7,085 nt of DNA from Colivivens sp964537205 (GTDB lineage: Bacteria > Bacteroidota > Bacteroidia > Bacteroidales > Bacteroidaceae). Below the pieces are notes generated by a model. That model searched no databases. It was not told the DNA's origin and saw nothing but the letters and a program-made list of their open reading frames with translations. The DNA lies in contig CAZHZH010000105.1 in NCBI GenBank assembly GCA_964537205.1, positions 1-7,085 of the forward strand, written 5' to 3'. Position numbers and translations under genes: made by a program. Shown here piece after piece: positions 1-6,048 of this stretch (position 1 is its first letter; every line of letters begins with the position of its first letter).

Positions 1-1070
1 GGTGTGTCGTCGAATGTCTTAAGGGTGAAGAATCCTTCGGATGTTGAGAGTATCCATTCAGACCGGTCGTCGTCCCAGCGTATCATGCGCAACTTGTCAT
101 TCCACGGATTGTTGGTCGACAGAATAGTCCATGGAATGGGTTTCACTTTGCATTTCACCAACGCTATGAGCAGTGGCGGGCGCAACGCCCACCCTGTGAC
201 GCAAAGCAGTAGCGTGAGTATGATGGTCCACCTCCCGAGCCGCTCGTGCCAAACGAAGGAAAAACGGCTGAACCTGTGGCGTGGATGTGCCTGCCTTGTT
301 TTCGTCGTGTTTCTGTCCAATTTGCTTTGAACGACGCTGTGGGTACGGCGGTATTTGTTTGTGTACGTGGCGATACTGATGGCTATGCCTGTCACGCTTA
401 GGAAGATGAACACTATGCCGAGAATGTCCATGATGATTTTCCCTGCCAAGCCAAAAAGCTCTCCGCTGTGCAAAAGCCAAATGACGCGGAAGAGGGTCAC
501 CTTGCCGTCGTAGTTAGATGGCTGCTTGAGTGTGACGCGCTTGAAGTCCTTGTAAGGCGGGAGGGAAGTGAGCAGCTCGTTACGGCTGAGCACCACAAGT
601 GTGTCGCCACGTGTCGTCAGGTCGTTGAGCCGGGTGGGGTACATGCTCGTCAGTATGTCCAACGGTATGTTTTTCCACGTGCTGTCTTCGTACGTGTAGA
701 GATCGTATGGAGCCACGGCGAACAGGTGTCCGTCAGCTGTTTGTACTATGCTGCGGATGTTGTGCGAGTCAGCGCTTTCGGGCAGGCCCGCGTTGAAGTC
801 ATAGTACTCTTCCGCCAATGAGTCGGTAAGGTATATGCCTCCGGCTCCGTATACCAGTATGCCGCCCTCATATTGTATGGTGCCTCTGAGTAGTCCGTTG
901 TTCCAGTTCGTGTATTGGAACTTGTCGGGCACGTACTTGCGGCTTACGTTTATTTTCCCGTACGTGCTGCGGTGATTGAGTATGATGCCCGACATTGCGA
1001 ACATGATAATGAAGAGGCAAAAGACGATCCCGAGCCATTTATGCCATCTCTTCCACGTGATTCTTTTCAC
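1..1070 (-). CDS. PepSY-TM-type inner-membrane protein with propeller-like periplasmic region (3' end outside window)
   Basis: This open frame runs without a stop from a GTG at 1070 to the left edge, giving 356 visible residues. Residues about 13-31, 210-234 and 279-297 are hydrophobic helices. They are flanked by the motifs RWHKWLG (His10), LNHR (His33), LLHSGELFGLAGK (His201) and VWHERLGRW (His275), which are typical of the PepSY-associated TM helix family. In that family such membrane His residues can bind haem b, and members such as Pseudomonas FoxB reduce siderophore-bound iron at the inner membrane. A role in reducing or releasing iron or haem imported by the neighbouring receptor is inference. 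Residues 55-180 and 320-356 are not an obvious PepSY domain; they contain short strand-turn units (GGILVYGAGGIYLTDS, DGHLFAVAPYDLYTYEDS, SEWILSTSEGFFTL) that look like beta-propeller blades. GTG is chosen because it overlaps the previous stop, has AGGAGA five bases upstream, and the first in-frame ATG (codon 23) lies inside the first helix. It is the last visible gene of the operon. Confidence 0.87.
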   Translation of the reverse strand, partial: MKRITWKRWHKWLGIVFCLFIIMFAMSGIILNHRSTYGKINVSRKYVPDKFQYTNWNNGLLRGTIQYEGGILVYGAGGIYLTDSLAEEYYDFNAGLPESADSHNIRSIVQTADGHLFAVAPYDLYTYEDSTWKNIPLDILTSMYPTRLNDLTTRGDTLVVLSRNELLTSLPPYKDFKRVTLKQPSNYDGKVTLFRVIWLLHSGELFGLAGKIIMDILGIVFIFLSVTGIAISIATYTNKYRRTHSVVQSKLDRNTTKTRQAHPRHRFSRFSFVWHERLGRWTIILTLLLCVTGWALRPPLLIALVKCKVKPIPWTILSTNNPWNDKLRMIRWDDDRSEWILSTSEGFFTLKTFDDT

Positions 1071-2035
1071 TTGCGTCTCCTTTTTGAGTATATTATCAAA
1101 AACAGTGCGAGTACTATGAATGTACCGAGAATGCTCCACATCTCTGTCTGGTGTTCAAGTGGGGCTACCCATATTTCTTTCATGAATCCGTTGCGCGCCA
1201 TCACTTCGACGAACGACCAGAACACGATGACCGTGGCTATCGCCATGCGTATGTTGGCTCCCCATGCGCCTATCTTCAACTCTCGTTTGAACATGAAGAA
1301 CGAGCCGACGAGGCATGCCACGGCTACCGCCAGGGTTACAGGATGCCTGCTGCCAAGGAATACCGGGTCGTAGCAGAACATCAGTACGAGGTAGAGCATC
1401 CACATCATGGTGTTGAGTTCCATGAATGTGACGATGCTGGTGTGGCGTGTCATAGGCTGCGCTACAATTATGGAGCGTCGCTTGCCAAACAATTTTTTCT
1501 GACACCAGTTGATTGCGTTGCAGCCGGTGCGTATGCAGAATAGGTAGACAAGGGCGAACATCATGAAGAAGCCGAAAGATGACGGCATGATGAGGTATTC
1601 GGGGCGGCTGCCTCGAATGGCTTTGAGTTCTTCGCGGGTGAAGTCCTCAAGTGGTATGCCGTTGATGAGGAATTCGTGGCTCACTCCGATGCCGTTGACG
1701 TATGTCGTCGTGGTTTGAACCACGCCGTCTCCTATCAAGTCGCAGTGTACTCCATAGCGTTGTGCGTAGTAAGCCAGCAGGAACTCCACCCATCCTGTCC
1801 AAAACAATAGTCCGCCGAACAGGCCGAAGAGAGTCTGCTTGGTGTCTCCTTTGACGAACACGCCGACAATGGTGAGGAGAAATCCTGCGAGTCCCATGAG
1901 AAAGGCGCAATAGTGCAACATTGTGGGCTGCATGAAGTGTTCCATGAGGATCATGAGGGTGTGTCCCAACGGCATGGTCAGCAATACGAGGAAGAATGCT
2001 CCAAGTGTCTTTCCTATATATAGATGTTGTTTCAT
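1067..2035 (-). CDS. Polytopic inner-membrane protein of unknown function in haem-uptake operon
   Basis: I do not recognise a named family for this 322-residue protein. It has about eight hydrophobic segments, near residues 9-31, 40-61, 68-90, 149-168, 203-222, 231-249, 258-280 and 299-316. Between segments 3 and 4 lies a polar loop of about 58 residues (92-148) with two Cys-free halves around VNGIGVSHEFLINGIP; the sequence VHCDL just before it carries one Cys. A basic stretch (KKLFGKRR, 180-187) between segments 4 and 5 and the basic RRRK end suggest cytoplasmic positions by the positive-inside rule. It begins 23 bases after the receptor gene and its TGA overlaps the GTG of the PepSY-TM gene, so it is cotranscribed with both. 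Position suggests an inner-membrane partner of the receptor or of the PepSY-TM protein, such as a permease-like or electron-transfer component, but nothing in the sequence proves either role. There is no ATP-binding motif. The start ATG is the first codon after the receptor stop that gives a membrane helix directly. Confidence 0.85.
   Translation of the reverse strand: MKQHLYIGKTLGAFFLVLLTMPLGHTLMILMEHFMQPTMLHYCAFLMGLAGFLLTIVGVFVKGDTKQTLFGLFGGLLFWTGWVEFLLAYYAQRYGVHCDLIGDGVVQTTTTYVNGIGVSHEFLINGIPLEDFTREELKAIRGSRPEYLIMPSSFGFFMMFALVYLFCIRTGCNAINWCQKKLFGKRRSIIVAQPMTRHTSIVTFMELNTMMWMLYLVLMFCYDPVFLGSRHPVTLAVAVACLVGSFFMFKRELKIGAWGANIRMAIATVIVFWSFVEVMARNGFMKEIWVAPLEHQTEMWSILGTFIVLALFLIIYSKRRRK
1076..1081 (-). 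promoter_or_regulatory. Shine-Dalgarno site that decides the GTG start at 1070
   Basis: On the minus strand AGGAGA lies five bases before the GTG at 1070. These bases are also two of the Arg codons in the RRRK tail of the upstream membrane protein. With the GTGA overlap of stop and start, this suggests translational coupling by reinitiation. A strong Shine-Dalgarno site is unusual in Bacteroidetes and is not evident before the other genes here. Confidence 0.7.
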
Positions 2036-2058
2036 AACATGTATGCTTTATTCGTTAA

Positions 2059-4047
2059 CTATGGTTGTTTGAATAGTTTGTCAATGTCGATGTTCAATCC
2101 GATCATGAAATTGGCACCGTCGGTGAGCGGGCAATTCATGTAATAGTACTTTGGCTTGTAGTTGAATATGTTGTCAACTGCGGCTGTAAGGCGTACCGCC
2201 TTGCCGAACCGCTGTACTGCCGACACCTTCCACAAGGTGTAAGCCGGATACTTCACTGTGATGGTGCCTTTGCTTATATCGTAGTAGTCGGCATATTCCA
2301 CATTATCGACTTTGGAAAGGAAGCGTCCGTTGACAGAAAGGCGGAGTCCATAGTTCTTGGTGAACTGCTTGTCCCAGTCGATACGCGCTGTTAGCGAGTG
2401 CTTGCGGGCGGGAATATATTGGTTGTTGATGGTCTTGCCGTCTTTGTCCTTGGCGAGTTTCTCATTTGTATACGAATATGACAGCTTCGTACTTAGTCCG
2501 TTGTCCCATCGTGTTTGCACTGTAGCCTCTCCGCCATATACCGAATAGTTGTCGAGGTTGATGTAATCCAGGTAGAGCTGCTTGTCGTCCCCAGGTCGAT
2601 AGTATGGAATGCCGGTCGCCAACTTGTTGACCACATCGTTGTAGTAAACACTGAGAGTATAGTTGAAATGTCCTTTTGTATAGTCGGCTGAAACGTTGAA
2701 ATTATGGCTTACTTCCGACTTGAGGTCGGGGTTGCCGTTCACGATCCATATGCCTGCCATGTCGAAGTTATAGTATTTCTCCTTGAGGGTTGGGGCGCGG
2801 AATCCCATGCCGTATCCGAAACGTATATTCATGTTGCTTAGTGGCTGGTAGCGCACGGAGAGCTTTGGCGTGACGTGTGAGTTGTCGCCATCAGAGAAGA
2901 AGTCGTAACGCAGGGCTCCGACGATTTCCCATGCGGGTGTCAACACCCAGTCGAACTGACTGAATACGTCAAAACTGTTCTGCTTGCGGGAATCGCCTTC
3001 CAGGTTTGTATTCATGAGGTAGTCGTGCATGTAGTCGGCTCCTATGGTCAGTATGTTCCCGTTGTCCCAACTGTGATTGTAAATTCCGCGTATGATGTTC
3101 TGCACGTTGCTGTAGTCGCGTACGTCGGTGTCGGTAATGCGATGGAAGTCGGATTTGTCGTATTGGTCGAACGAGTACGACAGCTCGATGTTGTCGTTTG
3201 AGGAGAATTCCCAAATGCCGCGCAAACCTGCCGAGAAGTCGCGGTAACGCTCGGGCGTATCGGGCGTACGCGTAAGCTGGCGGAAGAAATAACCTGCCCG
3301 TCCGATGATTTTCATTCCTTCCATAGGACGATATGTCAGGTGATCCTTCACGTTCCATGTGCGTCCTCCATATATGGTAGAAACTACTCGTGTGACGGGA
3401 TTTTCAGCGTTGTGGACGTTATAGTTGTCGGAAGAAGTGTAGTTAACGGAAAGCAGGTTGCTTAATGACTTTTGTCCTAACTGCAACGATCCGCCCATGC
3501 GTTGCTCATTATGGCGTGCGAGACGTCCGTTCACGTTGAGTGCCCATGGTTGAGTGGCATTTTTGGTAATGATGTTCACGACTCCGCCACAGGCATTACT
3601 GCCATACAATGCGCTCGCCGCCCCTTTGACTATTTCTATATGGTCCACGTTGTCCATGTTGAGGCGGGTGAAATCTACGTCGTCCATAGTTTCGCCTGCC
3701 AAGCGCTCACCATCGACCAGAAACAAGATGCCTTGACCTCCGAATCCGCTGAAATTCAAGTGTACTTGTTGGTTCATCGCGTATGAGAACTCAATACCAG
3801 GCATTTCTTGTTGCAATAGGTCTTGTATGTTGGTGGCATCTGATTTTTCTATGTCAGCCGATGTGATGAGCCTTGTCTGTATTGGTGTGTCTTTCAATAG
3901 TTTCGGAGTCCGTGTGCCGACAACCACGACATCGTTGAGGTTGAAGTAGGCGTCATAGAGCGAATCCTCGTTGATTGATGTCTGTGCTGCTGTGGTGACG
4001 GCGCATATACTTGTGATGATCGACAAAGAAAATTGTTTTATTCTCAT
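2059..4047 (-). CDS. hmuR: TonB-dependent outer-membrane haem-type receptor (HmuR-like)
   Basis: At 662 residues this has the usual length of HmuR-type receptors. Residues 1-21 form a signal peptide ending near TTAAQ. DVVVVGTRT (39-47) is the typical start of the plug region, and the plug runs to about 165 with LFLVDGERLAGE (108-119), IEIVKGAASALYGS (137-150) and GGVVNIIT (154-161). The rest is a beta barrel of aromatic-rich strands. GFRAP (415-419) and GNPDL (438-442) form the FRAP/NPNL box known from haem and haemoglobin receptors. Plug His96 lies about where HmuR of Porphyromonas gingivalis has an important His95 (by position only). The stretch between FRAP and NPDL has no His; it carries Met430 in the sequence YNFDMAG. 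The start follows the HmuY-like gene by six bases, which fits coupled expression, and the lipoprotein is the expected partner that hands over ligand. Import would use energy from TonB, which is not encoded here. Ligand may be haem or a related tetrapyrrole; the exact substrate is not shown by sequence. Confidence 0.9.
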   Translation of the reverse strand: MRIKQFSLSIITSICAVTTAAQTSINEDSLYDAYFNLNDVVVVGTRTPKLLKDTPIQTRLITSADIEKSDATNIQDLLQQEMPGIEFSYAMNQQVHLNFSGFGGQGILFLVDGERLAGETMDDVDFTRLNMDNVDHIEIVKGAASALYGSNACGGVVNIITKNATQPWALNVNGRLARHNEQRMGGSLQLGQKSLSNLLSVNYTSSDNYNVHNAENPVTRVVSTIYGGRTWNVKDHLTYRPMEGMKIIGRAGYFFRQLTRTPDTPERYRDFSAGLRGIWEFSSNDNIELSYSFDQYDKSDFHRITDTDVRDYSNVQNIIRGIYNHSWDNGNILTIGADYMHDYLMNTNLEGDSRKQNSFDVFSQFDWVLTPAWEIVGALRYDFFSDGDNSHVTPKLSVRYQPLSNMNIRFGYGMGFRAPTLKEKYYNFDMAGIWIVNGNPDLKSEVSHNFNVSADYTKGHFNYTLSVYYNDVVNKLATGIPYYRPGDDKQLYLDYINLDNYSVYGGEATVQTRWDNGLSTKLSYSYTNEKLAKDKDGKTINNQYIPARKHSLTARIDWDKQFTKNYGLRLSVNGRFLSKVDNVEYADYYDISKGTITVKYPAYTLWKVSAVQRFGKAVRLTAAVDNIFNYKPKYYYMNCPLTDGANFMIGLNIDIDKLFKQP

Positions 4048-4053
4048 AATGGC

Positions 4054-4827
4054 TTATATAGGGTATTTATAATTAATGGTAAGACAGCACTTCACTCCTG
4101 CCGCGCTTTGATAGTCGGCGAGTTGGACTGCCGCGTATGTGCCGTCGTGTAGCTTGATGATGAACACGTGGTTGTTCAATATGAACGATGGCGGCATAGG
4201 GGGTATCTCGACTTTGAGCCACGACGAAAGCATGTTGCTTACTTTAATGCCTTGGTTTCCTATTAGCCCCAACAGCATTTGTGAGTTGACTGTCCACACG
4301 TCCTCTTCGTTCCATTCGTCTGCCGTGAAGGTAAGGTCGCTAAACGCAGACGTGTCTGACGGTATGGAGTCGATAGTTGTGTATGTCGTCTCAAACACTC
4401 CGATTCCATTTATCCTTACGTTGTTTCTGTGTACGGCGAAGGTCCACGATGATGGCTCTGACTGGGGGTCGGTCGGTGTGTAGCTGCGGAACTCCCTGTT
4501 GCTGATTCCCGCTCCAAACACGTCGTACCAATAAGTATATATTCCGCTCTGCCCGTCATCCGTACCGTTCAGCGAGGTAGGGATGTCGTAGGATTGGAAG
4601 GCTGCCGACGTGTTGTATGCGCTGTCGGCCAACACGCTGTCTGCCACCGCTTGCAAATCGATATAATACCATTTAGTCCAACTCGACGCGTCGACATACA
4701 ATTGTCCCTCCACGGTTTGTTTTTTTATGTCGTCCGCAGGACTGTCGTATATGTCATCAAATAAACCTTCACATGCTGAGAGCAAAATGATTGCTCCCAG
4801 CATGCTTAGTGAAATTTTGAATTTCAT
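4054..4827 (-). CDS. hmuY: HmuY-like surface lipoprotein (haemophore-type)
   Basis: The 257-residue product begins with a lipoprotein signal peptide whose lipobox LSAC places the lipidated Cys at position 19. Features shared with the HmuY family are YVDASSWTKWYYIDL (44-58), WTFAVHRNNVRING (128-141), the strand VFIIKLHDGTYAAVQLADY (221-239) and the ending GVKCCLTINYKYP (244-256). HmuY of P. gingivalis binds haem with two His and passes it to HmuR; the receptor gene next door supports the same pairing here. The only His residues are 133, 220 and 226, and there is no Met between residues 10 and 183, so neither the His pair of HmuY nor the Met pair reported for relatives in Prevotella, Tannerella and Bacteroides is present at the expected spacing. 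It is also longer in its 60-125 region, which holds an acidic, Ser/Gly-rich insertion (SLNGTDDGQSG). The gene sits 33 bases after the calycin-like gene. Family assignment is solid; haem binding itself is uncertain. Confidence 0.82.
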   Translation of the reverse strand: MKFKISLSMLGAIILLSACEGLFDDIYDSPADDIKKQTVEGQLYVDASSWTKWYYIDLQAVADSVLADSAYNTSAAFQSYDIPTSLNGTDDGQSGIYTYWYDVFGAGISNREFRSYTPTDPQSEPSSWTFAVHRNNVRINGIGVFETTYTTIDSIPSDTSAFSDLTFTADEWNEEDVWTVNSQMLLGLIGNQGIKVSNMLSSWLKVEIPPMPPSFILNNHVFIIKLHDGTYAAVQLADYQSAAGVKCCLTINYKYPI

Positions 4828-4860
4828 CGTATATAGCTATGACTTTGTGCCTCAGTCGTT

Positions 4861-5883
4861 TTATTTGTTAAGATATTTCTTTCCGTTTATGATTACGATG
4901 CCTTTTGTATTGGCTGGAACACGTTGTCCGGCGAGGTTGTACGCCGCACCATCACCCTTGACTTCCGGCTCGCTTTCCTTGACTTCGGTTATCTCTGTGG
5001 CGAATGTGCCAGGGAATGTGCTTACGATAGGGAACGGCATTGCGCCTGGCTTGAATGTGTTTACGATGTTGGAAACATTGCGGCCGTCGAGTGTGACGAG
5101 AAGATTGCCTTCCGTAAATGAATAGTCGCCATTGAGTGAGGCTCCATTGCTGAAGTACATCGTCAATGTGTCTTTAGCGGCATAATCACGATAGTAACCG
5201 CCTTGTGCCTCATCGTATACAAGTCCGCGTACTGTATAACCACCAATTGTCAAGTTACCCATTACTGTGTTTTCGAGAACATACTGAGGGACTTCGACAT
5301 CAAGCTTTGTGCTGTCGTTCTCAACGTATGTCCTTACGTTGTAAGTCACTTCGTCGTTGGCAAAGTAATTGAATGATCCGCCTACAACAACATCAAGATT
5401 GTCGGTGTATGACTTTACGTAGTAACCCGTGATGTGATATGTGAGAGGGAACGGCATGACACCGTATGTGAACGTAACGGTAATGTCCAGTACGTTGTTG
5501 GTATGCTGGAATGTACCGGTGATAGACGAACCGGTGATTTGCTTTTCCTCGCCATCGACTTCGGCTGTGGCTGCGAAAGTCTGATCGGTGAAGGTGGTGG
5601 TCATTGTGGAATAATCGAAACTGAATCCTACGCTGTCGATAGTGAACGACGGAATGGTCATGCTTGCTGAGTATACCATCTTTGGCAGTGTGATCTTACC
5701 ACTTGACGCGTTGTTCATCGCAAAGAGAACCGTATCCGACTCTACCTCGGTGTTGCCTGTTGGATTACCCATGATTGAAACATAGAAACTGGCATTGCCG
5801 GCAAACTTCATCGCGCCGTGATTTTGTGCCATCAATGATGTGGCTGATGCGATCATCAGCATTGAGAGTAAAATTTTCTTCAT
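4861..5883 (-). CDS. Secreted protein with two tandem calycin-like domains and C-terminal Bacteroidales tail
   Basis: The 340-residue product has a signal peptide (MKKILLSMLMIASATSLMAQ) and then two related beta-rich domains, about residues 25-153 and 158-290. Each closes with a matching strand and turn: FTYGVMPFPLTYHITG in the first and FKPGAMPFPIVSTFPG in the second. This pattern resembles calycin-like domains (lipocalin-type barrels) common in Bacteroidales secreted proteins. A linker rich in Glu and Lys (295-310) leads to a tail with YNLAGQRV and KGIVIINGKKYLNK, of a kind often found at the end of secreted Bacteroidales proteins and possibly a sorting or surface signal. It is the first gene after the promoter and only 33 bases ahead of the HmuY-like gene, so it is probably part of the same uptake operon. 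Calycins often bind hydrophobic ligands, so a role as an extra ligand-capture protein is a reasonable inference. There is no Cys lipobox. The ATG at 5883 is chosen because the signal peptide begins there. Confidence 0.82.
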   Translation of the reverse strand: MKKILLSMLMIASATSLMAQNHGAMKFAGNASFYVSIMGNPTGNTEVESDTVLFAMNNASSGKITLPKMVYSASMTIPSFTIDSVGFSFDYSTMTTTFTDQTFAATAEVDGEEKQITGSSITGTFQHTNNVLDITVTFTYGVMPFPLTYHITGYYVKSYTDNLDVVVGGSFNYFANDEVTYNVRTYVENDSTKLDVEVPQYVLENTVMGNLTIGGYTVRGLVYDEAQGGYYRDYAAKDTLTMYFSNGASLNGDYSFTEGNLLVTLDGRNVSNIVNTFKPGAMPFPIVSTFPGTFATEITEVKESEPEVKGDGAAYNLAGQRVPANTKGIVIINGKKYLNK

Positions 5884-5934
5884 TCTTTATACCTTATTTA
5901 TAATATAATACTTATGGTTGTTTTAAAAACGGTG

Positions 5935-5965
5935 CAAAGGTACGAAGATTTATTTATATGGGAAA
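5935..5965 (-). promoter_or_regulatory. Bacteroidetes-type promoter of the calycin-hmuYR operon
   Basis: On the minus strand TACCTTTG (5942-5935) matches the TAnnTTTG -7 consensus of the Bacteroidetes primary sigma factor. TTTC (5965-5962) stands 19 bases upstream as a near match to the TTTG -33 element. Transcription would start near 5928, giving an AT-rich leader of about 45 bases without a Shine-Dalgarno site. An 11-base inverted repeat (GTTTT-A-AAAAC, 5920-5930) overlaps the predicted start and could be an operator, though in AT-rich DNA it may be chance. Confidence 0.75.
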
Positions 5966-5981
5966 TACTCAAAAAAGAGTA
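5966..5981. promoter_or_regulatory. 16-bp palindrome abutting the -33 element (candidate operator)
   Basis: TACTC and GAGTA form perfect 5-base arms around six A residues. The site directly adjoins the upstream edge of the -33 element, a usual place for an activator or repressor to bind. A role in iron or haem control is suggested only by the genes downstream. It does not resemble a classical Fur box closely enough to be named as one. Confidence 0.4.
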
Positions 5982-5996
5982 GTTGGGTCTTTTCAT

Positions 5997-6026
5997 AAAA
6001 AATGCCTGTGGCAATCGCCACAGGCA
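5997..6026 (-). terminator. Intrinsic terminator of the DUF4859-like gene
   Basis: A perfect 10-base stem (TGCCTGTGGC at 6003-6012 with its complement at 6017-6026) encloses a 4-base loop. In the minus-strand transcript it is followed directly by six U (6002-5997). It lies 22 bases after the TGA at 6049. The other orientation lacks a T run, so it acts for leftward transcription and separates the upstream gene from the hmu-like operon. Confidence 0.93.
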
Positions 6027-6048
6027 CAATATTATTTAAGTGTTAAGG

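Larger units (their letters stand above)
1..5942 (-). other. Predicted five-gene operon: calycin-like, hmuY-like, hmuR-like, membrane protein, PepSY-TM
   Basis: One promoter precedes five genes of the same strand, separated by 33, 6 and 23 bases and one 4-base overlap. I see no terminator hairpin with a T run between them. The order follows the path of a ligand from outside the cell to the inner membrane: secreted binder, lipoprotein binder, outer-membrane receptor, then two inner-membrane proteins. The operon continues past the left edge. Cotranscription is inferred from spacing. Confidence 0.75.

Noticed and set aside
97..480. Minus-strand open frame of 127 codons near the left edge
   Set aside because: It lies in another frame inside the PepSY-TM gene, which is open across the whole stretch and has clear family motifs. 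The product is rich in His and Arg with no recognisable fold.
1..1070. Possible frameshifted or broken gene at the left edge
   Set aside because: Translation from the GTG at 1070 stays open for 356 codons with consistent membrane motifs, so the gene is intact as far as visible.
468..1543. Several plus-strand open frames of 117-152 codons
   Set aside because: They are antisense to the PepSY-TM and membrane protein genes and have low-complexity or Cys/His-rich products without motifs.
5966..5981. Fur box
   Set aside because: The palindrome has 5-base arms with an A6 centre and does not match the GATAAT-type Fur pattern, so only a generic operator is proposed.
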